Assembly (NCBI RefSeq): GCF_018279165.1
Contig: NZ_CP047293.1
Coordinates: forward strand, 1 to 49,367
Direction of reading: 5' to 3'
DNA: 49,367 nt
Source: Falsirhodobacter algicola
GTDB taxonomy: Bacteria > Pseudomonadota > Alphaproteobacteria > Rhodobacterales > Rhodobacteraceae
The notes beneath the pieces are model-generated. The model searched no databases. It saw only the letters and a program-made list of their open reading frames with translations, and was not told the origin of the DNA. This document shows, one piece after another, positions 7,942-16,465 of the stretch; within the stretch, counting starts at the first letter, position 1; each line of letters starts with the position of its first letter. The position numbers and the translations under genes were made by a program.

Positions 7942-9167
7942 TGGCGCCTCCTGCTCCGCTCGTTCAGGCCGATTAGGCTTCCCATGATGTTCAGAGAGCC
8001 AGTCCGTTGCGCCCGCACCATCCCCCGCAGATAGGCACCGGCAGAAAGGATTGTGACCTCAGGGTCGGCAACCTTCGCATCGGTGATCAGCACGCAAAGC
8101 ATCGCGGCATCCTCATCCAGAAGGCCCACGGCTTCCTCCCAGGCAGATGGGTGGATGCCCAGCTCAGGCAAACGTTTCTGCGCGGCGATCACGAAGGAAT
8201 GGAAATCCAGCCTGCCCCGCTTCTGTCTCTCGATGTCGAGCCACATCTTCATCTCTTCGGAACAGAGGCCATATAGACGATCATTGCCCAGGTTCTGAAT
8301 GAATTTGGACTTGTGCGCCTCGCTGGCTGCCCCATCTTGTTTTTCTAAGCAATGGACGCGGCCGTGAGGCCGTGGCCTATCAGAGATCGTGTGCGTGGGC
8401 TTGGCCACGCTCAGCATATCGACGGGGTCGTTACAAATTACTTCGTTAGAATCTTGAGTTGTATCTTGTATATGAGAGCGCTCGTTTTCGAGCGGTCGAT
8501 GATGCGTTTCATAGAGCAAAGTAGACGCAGAAATCGTCAATGCTTCGGCTTCGGCCTCATGGTTCTGAAGCTCTTCGAGCGACATCCGGTGAAGCGCTTG
8601 GCCTGACGGCCACTCCGCGAACGTTTGATGGATGCGCTCGACCTCTGCTGTTAGCCCATGACGCTCGACCAGCTCGCACAGAATGCCTTTCAGGTGCCGC
8701 TTGTGCGAACTGCGCTGCCCACGCAGGCGAGCATGAGCCCTGCGATCGGCTTCGATCTCGTCGCGCATGGACAGGAACTCGTCGACACGCGCGATCGACA
8801 CGCCGAAGAAGACGCCGCAACCGGAAAAGCCGGAGCGCGCGCCATTCGCCATCGTCCGCTTCTCGATCAGCCCTGCGCGGACAAGAGCCGCCTCATGCTC
8901 TCGGATGCGGCAAGCCGTGACACCACGCTTATGCGCGATCTCGTTCTGGCTGAGATAGCAGCACGGTTCATCCGGGCCGCGCTTGAACGCGCTCGGCCTG
9001 GTCGACGCGATCATGGTCCGAAAGGTCATCATCGCCGCAGCACCGATGCCAAGACTGGAAGCAACCGCATCGACAAGCGCGACAAAGCCGTCGCGCTCCA
9101 TGCCGCGTGGAAGCGTTGGTTTGACGGCCTCACACCGTCGGGCAGGCAAAGCCTGGGATACATGCAT
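7938..9167 (-). CDS. repC: Plasmid replication initiator RepC
   Basis: A 409-residue RepC of the alphaproteobacterial repABC group. A winged-helix-like N-terminal half (YLSQNEIAHKRGVTACRIREHEAALVRAGLI) is followed by a charged middle and a conserved C-terminal part (SFVIAAQKRLPELGIHPSAWEEA). RepC opens the origin, usually within its own coding sequence. The ATG at 9167 is chosen because GAGG lies nine bases ahead; the frame is open further upstream but runs into the leader. There is no repA-repB next to it; a shorter ParA/ParB pair sits 26 kb away, so this is an orphan repC arrangement. Confidence 0.85.
   Translation of the reverse strand: MHVSQALPARRCEAVKPTLPRGMERDGFVALVDAVASSLGIGAAAMMTFRTMIASTRPSAFKRGPDEPCCYLSQNEIAHKRGVTACRIREHEAALVRAGLIEKRTMANGARSGFSGCGVFFGVSIARVDEFLSMRDEIEADRRAHARLRGQRSSHKRHLKGILCELVERHGLTAEVERIHQTFAEWPSGQALHRMSLEELQNHEAEAEALTISASTLLYETHHRPLENERSHIQDTTQDSNEVICNDPVDMLSVAKPTHTISDRPRPHGRVHCLEKQDGAASEAHKSKFIQNLGNDRLYGLCSEEMKMWLDIERQKRGRLDFHSFVIAAQKRLPELGIHPSAWEEAVGLLDEDAAMLCVLITDAKVADPEVTILSAGAYLRGMVRAQRTGSLNIMGSLIGLNERSRRRQ
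8420..8530. other. Probable replication origin inside repC
   Basis: The middle of repC carries a markedly AT-rich stretch (for example TACAAATTACTTCGTTAG and TTGTATCTTGTATATGAG) inside otherwise GC-rich coding DNA. In repABC plasmids the origin maps to such a region within repC. Position and composition fit; no iterons are evident. Confidence 0.4.
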
Positions 9168-9277
9168 CTGTTCGATCCTCGTTCGTGTGAAGCGAGGCGG
9201 CGGCAGGCAAACTTCTACTGGTCGCACAAATGCGTTTTTGACTTGCCTGCAATGTGGGGAAGCTGGTAGAACCAATC

Positions 9278-9364
9278 TTGACTAGAGACGTTTTCGGGCT
9301 TGCCGGCCCTAGGTCCTACAGCCCCCCGTGGAAGGTTGCCGCCTTCGCGGGGGCTTTAATTTTT
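9278..9364 (+). ncRNA. Candidate antisense (ctRNA) gene with terminator in the repC leader
   Basis: Upstream of repC, read on the opposite strand, TTGACT (9278-9283) could be a -35 box. It is followed by a strong hairpin with arms AGCCCCC... (from 9320) and ...GGGGGCT (to 9355), then TTTAATTTTT: a rho-independent terminator. Nothing protein-coding is read on this strand here. In repABC plasmids a short counter-transcribed RNA of this layout, antisense to the repC leader, controls copy number. The terminator is seen; the promoter -10 is not convincing; the function is inferred. Confidence 0.5.
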
Positions 9365-9487
9365 GGGGTTCCTTACTGCTCCTTTCCTCGTCACGACTCT
9401 CTCGGTCGCATTATTGTGTCATTAGGCATACAGGGTTTCGTTTGAGGCCGCAATTCTGGTAGTCCACCGCCAGCGCCGCCACTACGA

Positions 9488-10219
9488 TTAGTAATCCACC
9501 TGCTCATAGCCATATTTCCCCTGGTAATCGGTCCAGTCGATGAAGACGGACCGCTGATAGAGGCTCGGACAGCTCTCACCCCAACCGGCAAGACCGGCGA
9601 AAGCATCCGGCAATGATGCCACCGAACTGCCGGACCAGCTAAAGTCGCCCTGCACGCCATAGGTGCCGACACGGACCTTCTCGCTCCGGCGGCAGTCACC
9701 ATTGTCACCACCGCTTTCACGCTGACGGGCATACTCGACGTTGTAGACGCGTATGGAGCGGACGAAGTCATACTCGGCCCCGCTGATGTCGATGTCGGCC
9801 ACGCCGTCGTCATCGGCATAGTCCGCGATCAGGGCCAACATCTCATCCTTTTCGGTCGTGGGCAGAGGCAGCCCCTCCAAGACGGCCAAGAATGGTTGCG
9901 GAGTCGAGGGCACCGGCGTGCTCGAAGCTTCACGCAAAAGCGGCAGAGGACTCTGGCCCTGCGGCCAGCGGTAGGACACGCCCAAGGGACAGTTCCATAT
10001 CTGTAAGGGAGGCTCTACCGGCCAAGGCGTGATCCTGCTGATGAAGACGGATCGCGCTTCGTTGCATTCAGTGCTGCCGGGCCAGCCTCCCGCCAGACAA
10101 ATCAGGATAGCACAGTCGATCTGATAGGCTTGCGCAGCCGGAGGAGCCGCCAAGGAGAGGCCCGCACAGGTCAAGGCAGTCGCGGCGGCGCGCCGCACCG
10201 CATGTTCATCCAAGATCAA
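9488..10219 (-). CDS. trbM: TrbM-like conjugal transfer protein
   Basis: A 243-residue exported protein. After a signal peptide ending APPAAQA, the mature N-terminus YQIDCAILICLAGGWP and the following conserved Cys (STEC, WNCPLG) match the TrbM family found with VirB/Trb transfer systems. The rest is less conserved and holds two further Cys. I prefer TTG at 10219, eight bases after GGAGG, which gives a normal signal peptide. ATG at 10252 is the alternative and would place the GGAGG inside the gene. It is transcribed divergently from the virB operon. Its exact role in transfer is not known. Confidence 0.75.
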   Translation of the reverse strand: MILDEHAVRRAAATALTCAGLSLAAPPAAQAYQIDCAILICLAGGWPGSTECNEARSVFISRITPWPVEPPLQIWNCPLGVSYRWPQGQSPLPLLREASSTPVPSTPQPFLAVLEGLPLPTTEKDEMLALIADYADDDGVADIDISGAEYDFVRSIRVYNVEYARQRESGGDNGDCRRSEKVRVGTYGVQGDFSWSGSSVASLPDAFAGLAGWGESCPSLYQRSVFIDWTDYQGKYGYEQVDY

Positions 10220-10252
10220 GGCCTCTGCCTCCTTCGCATCTTTGATCGGCAT

Positions 10253-10533
10253 GTCCCCGCCGGTGTCTCGCTCGCACGATGGTCACAGCGGGGTGATCAT
10301 CCTATAGCGGAGCCTTGTCAGGAATAGCGCCAAAGAACCAAATTTGACGCCAAAATTCCAGAAAAAGCGCTACTTGTCAAATACGCTAAATACATTGTTA
10401 GCGCTTTTAATTACTATGGGCAATTTACAGTTATTTAGCGCTTTTTTGAAAAAAGGGCTTTAAAGTTGAAAAAAGTCGTGATTCAAGGATACGCAGCACC
10501 TGTCCAGAAATTCCCAACGACAGGTGTCAGCCA
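10253..10533. promoter_or_regulatory. AT-rich divergent control region of trbM and the virB operon
   Basis: This 280-base gap is strikingly AT-rich for the plasmid. AGCGCT recurs at 10366, 10400 and 10437 with A/T tracts on both sides, and AGCGCC at 10326 gives four sites 34-40 bases apart. A possible virB promoter is TTGAAA (10466-10471) with ATACGC 17 bases on (10489-10494), 40 bases before the first gene. The spaced sites suggest operators for a transfer regulator; none is recognised in the window. Confidence 0.45.
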
Positions 10534-10818
10534 ATGTGGAACCCACGCGTGATTACGACTGATGCAGTGCAAAACTTCCTTGAGAAGGGTGGCAAGCTCG
10601 ACTACCGCCCGATTCACACCCCAAAAGGATGGAACTGGGAGCTCTGGGCTGTTCAGTCGAACGGCGCGGCCAGCCCGGTCATTTCCTCGAAAACCGGCGA
10701 AGCCCGCGTCTTCAAGTCTTCCGACGCGCTGGTCAGCTTCCACATGCGCATCTTCCCTGACGCCGAAGGCGTTTGGGTGCCTGCCCCGAAATCTGGACAA
10801 GACGAAGACACCGAGTGA
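10534..10818 (+). CDS. Small conserved plasmid protein, paralogue of the gene at 40007
   Basis: A 94-residue soluble protein with no signal peptide, first gene of the transfer operon. It aligns along its length with the 99-residue product at 40007-40306. Shared points are V-x2-F-x3-GG-x-L-x-Y-x-P near the start, PV and GE in the middle, the FxSxDA block and VPxP near the end. Such a small beta-rich, aromatic pattern could bind nucleic acid or a protein partner, but I know no function. ATG 10534 follows a weak ACAGGTG. Confidence 0.65.
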   Translation: MWNPRVITTDAVQNFLEKGGKLDYRPIHTPKGWNWELWAVQSNGAASPVISSKTGEARVFKSSDALVSFHMRIFPDAEGVWVPAPKSGQDEDTE

Positions 10819-10831
10819 TCGCCTCGGCGCT

Positions 10832-11506
10832 CTGCGCTGGCTGATCCTCCGACCGCTTTGCGGCTCCCTCCTCTCCCTCTCGATCCTTTCAGCATTCACC
10901 GTCGGCTCACCGCGCCTCGCGCAGGCTGAGCCCATGAATGCCACCGCGTTCCGGGCCGTCGCCGAAAACTGCGCGCCCGGTGTCGCCCCCTCCATCATGG
11001 AAAAGCTCGTCGCCGCCGAGAGTGGCTTCAACCCGTTCGCCATCGGCGTGAACGGCCCGGATCGGGCATCCTATGCGCCTCGCTCTGCCGAGGAAGCCGC
11101 ACAGATCGCCAGCCGCTTGATCGCCGAGGGCAAGTCCATCGACATGGGCCTTGGACAGATCAACAGTGCCAACCTGTCCTGGCTCGGGCTGACGCCTTCC
11201 ACGGTGTTCGATGCCTGCCGCAACCTGACGGCTGCGGAAACCGTGCTGCGCGACGGCTATGACCGGGCGCGCGATGCCGGAGCGGACCAGACGCACGCCC
11301 TGCACCAGGCGCTTTCCTCCTACAACACCGGCTCTTTCACGCGTGGTTTCCACAACGGCTATGTGGCCCGCGTGCTAGGTGAGGGGTCCGTGACCGCCCC
11401 CTCGATAGAAAAGCGGTCACCCTCCCTGAGCGACGACAAGGACAGCGCGAAACGATGGGACGTGTTCGGCGCGGCCACCGGATCGAACGCCTTGGTTTTC
11501 CAATAG
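10832..11506 (+). CDS. virB1: VirB1-like lytic transglycosylase
   Basis: A periplasmic muramidase-like enzyme that opens peptidoglycan for the T4SS channel. The SLT domain starts soon after the signal peptide: VAAESGFNPFAIGVNG contains the catalytic Glu (AES), followed by GLGQIN and the ALSSYNTG signature. A clear signal peptide (LRWLILRPLCGSLLSLSILS..., cleavage after AQA) precedes it, but no ATG, GTG or TTG lies in frame between the upstream gene's stop and that signal. The nearest choices are CTG at 10832 (used here), ATG 10934 (would lose the signal) or starts inside the upstream gene. The start is therefore uncertain; the function is not. Confidence 0.8.
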   Translation: MRWLILRPLCGSLLSLSILSAFTVGSPRLAQAEPMNATAFRAVAENCAPGVAPSIMEKLVAAESGFNPFAIGVNGPDRASYAPRSAEEAAQIASRLIAEGKSIDMGLGQINSANLSWLGLTPSTVFDACRNLTAAETVLRDGYDRARDAGADQTHALHQALSSYNTGSFTRGFHNGYVARVLGEGSVTAPSIEKRSPSLSDDKDSAKRWDVFGAATGSNALVFQ

Positions 11507-11518
11507 AAGGACGCAACC

Positions 11519-11806
11519 ATGAAGACCTTTCTGACCCGCCACCGGAGCATCGGCGCCCCGATGCTCTTGGCCGCGGTCCTGACCGCAGCGGCGCAGCCCG
11601 CCGCTGCCGCAGGCTTCACCGACTTCCTGAACAACATCCTCGATGAGTTCGAAAGCGCTAAGCAGCCCATTGCTTTGATCGCCCTCATGTTCATCGGCGC
11701 AGGCTGGCTTTTCAACTTCGTCGATCTGCGCCGAGCCGCCTGGGCCGTTGGCGGCGTCGTCCTGATCTACGCCTCCTCCGAGGTGCTGAGCATGATCACC
11801 GGCTGA
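11519..11806 (+). CDS. virB2: VirB2 major pilin
   Basis: A 95-residue TrbC/VirB2 family prepilin. A long signal peptide (to about AAAAG) is followed by a short amphipathic stretch, a hydrophobic helix (IALIALMFIGAGWLF), a small basic loop (DLRR) and a second helix (AAWAVGGVVLIYAS). This two-helix hairpin is the pilin design. It sits between virB1 and virB3 in the standard order. It forms the pilus and lines the transfer path. Confidence 0.9.
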   Translation: MKTFLTRHRSIGAPMLLAAVLTAAAQPAAAAGFTDFLNNILDEFESAKQPIALIALMFIGAGWLFNFVDLRRAAWAVGGVVLIYASSEVLSMITG

Positions 11807-11825
11807 CCGGCAGGGAGGGCACCAC

Positions 11826-12155
11826 ATGGAAAAGGTGAAGATGAACGAGGATGTGCTGTTCCTCGCCCTTACGCGCCCGGCGATGATCTTCGGCATCCCC
11901 GTCGAAGCCTTCGCCATGTGCTGCGGCATCGGCGGGCTGGCGATGATTGCCGCGGACTCGATCTTCTACCTGCCCATTGCGCTCCCCCTGCTTGGCGTCT
12001 CTCGCCTGATCGTCGAGCGCGATCAGAACGCTTTCCAAATCCTGTTTCGCTGGCTGGACACAAATGCCCGGTGCCGGAACCGGAGTCTCTGGGGGGGATC
12101 ATCGACATCCCCCCTGCGTCTCCGCCGCCTCTACAAGATCGAGGAGATCGACTGA
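11826..12155 (+). CDS. virB3: VirB3 inner-membrane T4SS protein
   Basis: A 109-residue protein with the VirB3 pattern: a short cytoplasmic start (FLALTRPAMIFGIP), two adjacent transmembrane helices within residues ~20-60 and a cytoplasmic tail. VirB3 works with VirB4 and helps assemble the pilus. The stop overlaps the virB4 start by one base (TGATG), so the two are coupled; in some systems they are fused. Confidence 0.88.
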   Translation: MEKVKMNEDVLFLALTRPAMIFGIPVEAFAMCCGIGGLAMIAADSIFYLPIALPLLGVSRLIVERDQNAFQILFRWLDTNARCRNRSLWGGSSTSPLRLRRLYKIEEID

Positions 12156-14509
12156 TGGGCCTGCTCGGCAAGATCAAGACGGAGAACAGGGCAGACCGCT
12201 ACCTTCCCTTCATCCGCCATTCGGACGCGCACACGATCATCACGCGCAACCGGGGTGCCTTCCAGATGCTGAAGCTTGAGGGCGTCTCCTTCCGCACGGC
12301 GGATACCCAGCTCATCAACACGCTGCACAACCAGCTCAGCCACGCGCTGCGCAACATCGCCGACGACACCGTGATGGCCTATGTCCATGTGGTCCGGGCC
12401 ACCGATGACGACTATCCGTCCGGCACCTTTGTCACCGACCTCGCCCGCTGGATCGACGAAAGCTATCGCAGCCGCATCGAGGCCAAGCGCCTGTTCCGGA
12501 ACGATCTGTATCTGACCGTCTACATGCAGCCCCGCAGTCTGCCCGGTGGTCGGCTGGCAAAGGGCGTCCGTCGTGCCCGCACCAGCCAGATCGAGGTGGA
12601 TCAGGATCTTCTGGACGATCTCGATGACAAGACCACGCAACTGACCCGCAGCCTCAGCCGCTTTCGACCTCGGAAGCTTTCGATCATCCGGGACCACCGC
12701 GACCTGCTGATCTCCGAGCCTGCCAGCGTCCTGAAGCAATTGATCTCTGGCCGGTATGAGCCGGTCCCGCTGGTCCACGGGACCATCGGCAACGCGATCT
12801 ACACAGACCGGGTGATCTTTGGCCGGGAGGCGCTGGAAATCCGCCATGCCGCCGCCAGCACCTATGGCGCGATGTTCGGCATCAAGGAATACCACGCCCA
12901 CACGCGCCCGAACATGTTCGACAACCTGCTAACGGCCCCCTTCCGCTTCGTCCTGACGCAGTCCTTCCGCTGCACCGCAAAGAACGAGGCCATGCGCCAG
13001 ATGGCCCTCAAGGAAGGGCGGCTGCGCAACGCCAATGACCCCGCCGTGTCCCAGGCGGACGGGCTGCGAGACGCCCGCGACGATCTGATGTCGGGCGAGT
13101 TCGTGATGGGCGAGCATAACCTGTCGCTGACTGTCCTGACCGATGACGCCAAGGAGCTGAAAGCCCGCGCTGCCGATGCGCATAACCTGCTGTCGGAATC
13201 CGGGGCTGTTGTCGCCCGCGAAGACATGGGGCTTGAGCCGCAATTCTGGGCGCAGCTTCCCGGCAACCACGCGCACCGGGCGCGGGTCGCGATGGTGACC
13301 AGCCGTAACTACACGGCCATGTCGCCGCTGCACAATTACCCGACCGGCCACCGGCACGGCAACGAATGGGGCGATGCGGTCAGCAAGCTTCAGACCAGCG
13401 CCGGAAGCCCCTTCTACTTCAACTTCCATGTCGGCGATCTCGGCCACACCTTCATCTGCGGTCCCTCCGGCTCCGGCAAGACGGTGGTGCAGACCTTCCT
13501 GCTGTCGCAGCTGGAAAAGTTCGGGGCCAAGCGCGTCCTCTTCGACAAGGATTACGGTGCCGAAATTTTCGTCCGCGCCTCGGGCGGCTCCTATCTCGAT
13601 TTCCAGTCCGGTCGTCCGACCGGCTGCGCGCCGTTCATGGCAATCGAGCTCGATGCCGACGGCCAAGCCTTCATGGTCGACCTGGTCAAATCCATGCTGG
13701 GCGGCGAACGCGCAACCTTCTCGACCGAAGACATCCGGCGGATCGAGATGGCCGTCGCGGGCCTGTCCAACCTGCCGCGCACTGGCCGCACCGTCTCCGC
13801 CCTGCGCGAGTTGCTGGGGTTCGGCGGCGGCGCTGAAGATATCGGACACCGGCTGGATCGCTGGCTGAGCAACGAACGGCTCGGCTGGGTCTTCGACAAT
13901 CCCGAAGACACCATCGCCTTCGATGCCGACTTGGTAGGCTTCGACATCACGGCCTTCCTCGACGATCCTGAAATCCGCAACCCGATCATGATGTACCTCA
14001 TGCGCCGGGTCGAAAACCTGATCACCGGCCAACGCATCGCGATCTTCATCGACGAGTTCTGGAAGGCCCTGTCGGACCCCTATTTCTCGGACTTCGTGAA
14101 GAACAAGCTCAAGGTCATCCGTAAGCAGAATGGCATCATCGTGGCCGGGACGCAGTCGGCCTCCGACGTGGTGAACAGCCCGATTGCCCGCACGATCATC
14201 GAGCAATGCGTCAGCCAGATCTTCTTCGGCTCCGACCGCGCCAGCCGCAAGGACCTGGTCGACGAGTTCGGCCTGTCCGAGCGCGAGTTCCAGATCGTGC
14301 GTGACGAGCTGCCCCTCGGCCATTTCCTCATCAAGCAGGCGCAGAACTCGGTGGTCTGCGACCTCGACCTGTCCGGCCTCGATGAAGTGCTGACCGTCCT
14401 GTCGGGCCGCACCGCCACCAACGCCATCATGCACGCGCTGATGCAGGACCACCCGGCCCCGAAAGACTGGCTCCCCCGCCTGTTCCAGAAAAGGAAGGAC
14501 CTCCGATGA
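12155..14509 (+). CDS. virB4: VirB4 T4SS ATPase
   Basis: A 784-residue ATPase that powers pilin extraction and substrate transfer at the inner membrane. The N-terminal CagE/TrbE/VirB domain leads into the motor domain with Walker A GPSGSGKT (about 436-443), Walker B (IAIFIDEFW) and a later GTQSASD segment. Length and motifs are standard. The ATG at 12155 is chosen over the upstream open frame because it begins with the conserved MGLLGK and abuts virB3. The stop overlaps virB5 as ATGA. Confidence 0.95.
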   Translation: MGLLGKIKTENRADRYLPFIRHSDAHTIITRNRGAFQMLKLEGVSFRTADTQLINTLHNQLSHALRNIADDTVMAYVHVVRATDDDYPSGTFVTDLARWIDESYRSRIEAKRLFRNDLYLTVYMQPRSLPGGRLAKGVRRARTSQIEVDQDLLDDLDDKTTQLTRSLSRFRPRKLSIIRDHRDLLISEPASVLKQLISGRYEPVPLVHGTIGNAIYTDRVIFGREALEIRHAAASTYGAMFGIKEYHAHTRPNMFDNLLTAPFRFVLTQSFRCTAKNEAMRQMALKEGRLRNANDPAVSQADGLRDARDDLMSGEFVMGEHNLSLTVLTDDAKELKARAADAHNLLSESGAVVAREDMGLEPQFWAQLPGNHAHRARVAMVTSRNYTAMSPLHNYPTGHRHGNEWGDAVSKLQTSAGSPFYFNFHVGDLGHTFICGPSGSGKTVVQTFLLSQLEKFGAKRVLFDKDYGAEIFVRASGGSYLDFQSGRPTGCAPFMAIELDADGQAFMVDLVKSMLGGERATFSTEDIRRIEMAVAGLSNLPRTGRTVSALRELLGFGGGAEDIGHRLDRWLSNERLGWVFDNPEDTIAFDADLVGFDITAFLDDPEIRNPIMMYLMRRVENLITGQRIAIFIDEFWKALSDPYFSDFVKNKLKVIRKQNGIIVAGTQSASDVVNSPIARTIIEQCVSQIFFGSDRASRKDLVDEFGLSEREFQIVRDELPLGHFLIKQAQNSVVCDLDLSGLDEVLTVLSGRTATNAIMHALMQDHPAPKDWLPRLFQKRKDLR

Positions 14510-15222
14510 CAAGGCTTCTCATGTCAGCCGCTGCGCTGGCGCTGTCCCTCTCGACCGCTGCTCATGCCCAAGGCGTGCCCGTGGTCGATACGGCGGCCAT
14601 CGCCAACGCCAAGGCCGAGTTCGTCAAGGAAATCGCCCAGATGGTCGAAGAACTGGAACAGGCCAAGGCGCTCTATGCCTCGATCAACGGCCTGACGGAC
14701 ATGGACTCCATCGTCAGCGCCCTGAACTCGCCCGATGTCCGCGAACTTCTTGGGGCGGATGCCATGCAGATCGCCAGTGACTTCGACATTGATCTCGATG
14801 ACCTGGGCGATCTGGCGGGCAAGGCGCAGGACGCAGCCGACTTCTCCGCGCTGGATGGGACCAATATCGACGCCGACGATTTCTACCAGAGCGAACTGGA
14901 CCGCATCCGCAACCAGTCGGCCCGCAACACCGCTGTCGGGGGTCGGATCGTGTCGCTGTCCGATGACCGGCTGGCGGGGCTTGAGCAACTGCGCAGCAAG
15001 ATCGGCACCGTCTCCACCCAGAAGGAGGTGGACGCGCTGAACGCCCGGATCGCGGTGGAACAGGCCATGCTCCAGAACGACACCAACCGCATTCAGGGCC
15101 TCGCCATGCTCCAGCAGGCTCAGGCCAAGGTGGAAGAGCAGCGCCAGACCGAAGTCGCCGCACAGCGCCGCGCCAAGGAAAGCGCGGCCTTCACCAGCAT
15201 CTACGGCGACGATAGCTTCTGA
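14506..15222 (+). CDS. virB5: VirB5-like minor pilus component
   Basis: A 238-residue exported protein: a signal peptide ending AAHA-QG, then a long alpha-helical, coiled-coil-prone body rich in Gln, Glu and Ala, as in VirB5/TrbJ pilus-tip proteins. Position after virB4 and before the EexN gene fits. The C-terminal helix (QAQAKVEEQRQTEVAAQRR) is strongly charged. VirB5 proteins sit at the pilus tip and help contact the recipient. Confidence 0.85.
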   Translation: MTRLLMSAAALALSLSTAAHAQGVPVVDTAAIANAKAEFVKEIAQMVEELEQAKALYASINGLTDMDSIVSALNSPDVRELLGADAMQIASDFDIDLDDLGDLAGKAQDAADFSALDGTNIDADDFYQSELDRIRNQSARNTAVGGRIVSLSDDRLAGLEQLRSKIGTVSTQKEVDALNARIAVEQAMLQNDTNRIQGLAMLQQAQAKVEEQRQTEVAAQRRAKESAAFTSIYGDDSF

Positions 15223-15231
15223 GGAGACACT

Positions 15232-15495
15232 ATGCACCTGCCCCTTCCCCTGATCATCAGCCTTGCGGCGTCCGCGTTTCTCGCGGGCTGCAAGGAAGAG
15301 GCCGAGAACCACACGGTCGACTATTTCACCGCCAATCCCGCCGAGCGGGCCGCGATGCTGGAAACCTGCGAACTGTCCGACCGCGCGATGGATGACGCCA
15401 ACTGCGTGAATGCCCGCAAGGCCGCCCAGAAGACCCAGACGCAGAAGGACCGTGAAGGTTCGGACCGTCTCTTCGGAGACCCGTCCTTCAACTGA
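15232..15495 (+). CDS. eexN: EexN-family entry exclusion lipoprotein
   Basis: An 87-residue lipoprotein. The lipobox is FLAGC (Cys about residue 20). The mature part has the EexN pattern: VDYFTANPAERAAMLETC followed by ANCVNARKA, so two further Cys in fixed spacing. EexN proteins reduce uptake of an identical plasmid by a cell that already has it, usually through VirB6. Here it lies directly before virB6. The strong GAGGA nine bases ahead supports ATG 15232. Confidence 0.8.
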   Translation: MHLPLPLIISLAASAFLAGCKEEAENHTVDYFTANPAERAAMLETCELSDRAMDDANCVNARKAAQKTQTQKDREGSDRLFGDPSFN

Positions 15496-15525
15496 TCATC
15501 GCCGCCTCCCGGAAAGGGCCGTCCC

Positions 15526-16419
15526 ATGCTGCAAGCGCTCTACGACAATTTTGCTGACAGTCTCACCGACAAGATGAACGACATCAGCAGCACCATCTCT
15601 TCAGAGCTGACTGCACCGCTGACGGCGGCCCTGACGATCTACCTGTTTCTCTATGGCTGGGCGATCATCCGTGGCTCTATCCATGAACCGCTGATGGATT
15701 TTACCCTGCGCGGCGTGAAGCTGGCGATCATCTGGACCCTCGTGTCCAGCGCCGGCGATTACTCGTCCTGGGTAGGGGAGACGATCCTCAACGGCATCCC
15801 TGATTTCGTGGAAACGCTGACCGGCGGCTCGACCGACCTACCCTCCGATCCCGTCATGGCGATGGCGGGCCGGATCAGCGCCGAGGTGCAGGATCAGTAC
15901 GGCTCGGGCATCGCGGGCTCGATCTATGGCTATGTCCTGTCGATCGTCGTAATCATCGCCGCCGTGCCCTTCGCCGCGATTGCCTTCGTGATCAGCCTTC
16001 TTGTCCATTTCGGGCTGGCGCTCATGGCGGCAATCGGCCCGCTCTTCGTCGCCTTCGCCCTCTTCGACGTCACGCGCGGCTGGTTCTTCGCTTGGCTGGG
16101 TCAGGCCCTGAATTTCGCCCTGCTGAAGCTTCTGGTCATCGTCCTCATGCTGGTGGTGACCTCCTTCATCGGCGACGTCTATTCGAGCTTCAGCATCGAG
16201 GACGGCGCGGCGGCAGTCTCTGCATTCCTCGTCGCAATGGCCTGCGGCACGATCTTCTTCTTCCTGCTTCCCTCTATCGCGGCGGCGCTGAGCGCCGGGG
16301 CCGGTGCTTCGACCGGCGCCGCGCAGCGCTTTGTGGAGCGGAAGCTTCTGGGAAATGCGGCACCCCGGCAGGGAGGCAGCGCGCCCCCTTCCGGCGGCTC
16401 CGCGACACGACAGAGCTGA
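15526..16419 (+). CDS. virB6: VirB6 polytopic membrane channel protein
   Basis: A 297-residue TrbL/VirB6 family protein. Hydrophobic helices run from about residue 35 (LTIYLFLYGWAIIRG) through ~255, with a conserved Trp-containing loop (FDVTRGWFFAWLGQALNFALLK). VirB6 forms part of the inner-membrane transfer channel and is the usual target of entry exclusion; the eexN gene lies just upstream. The tail is a Gly/Ser/Pro-rich stretch. Confidence 0.92.
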   Translation: MLQALYDNFADSLTDKMNDISSTISSELTAPLTAALTIYLFLYGWAIIRGSIHEPLMDFTLRGVKLAIIWTLVSSAGDYSSWVGETILNGIPDFVETLTGGSTDLPSDPVMAMAGRISAEVQDQYGSGIAGSIYGYVLSIVVIIAAVPFAAIAFVISLLVHFGLALMAAIGPLFVAFALFDVTRGWFFAWLGQALNFALLKLLVIVLMLVVTSFIGDVYSSFSIEDGAAAVSAFLVAMACGTIFFFLLPSIAAALSAGAGASTGAAQRFVERKLLGNAAPRQGGSAPPSGGSATRQS

Positions 16420-16465
16420 GGCGGACAAATCCACCTCTTCCACGATTAGACTCCAAGGTTACGCG

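Noticed and set aside
12929-14512. 527-codon frame antisense to virB4
   Set aside because: It lies wholly on the opposite strand of a well-supported ATPase gene; high GC makes long antisense frames common here. Same for 22408-23793 and 28349-29272.
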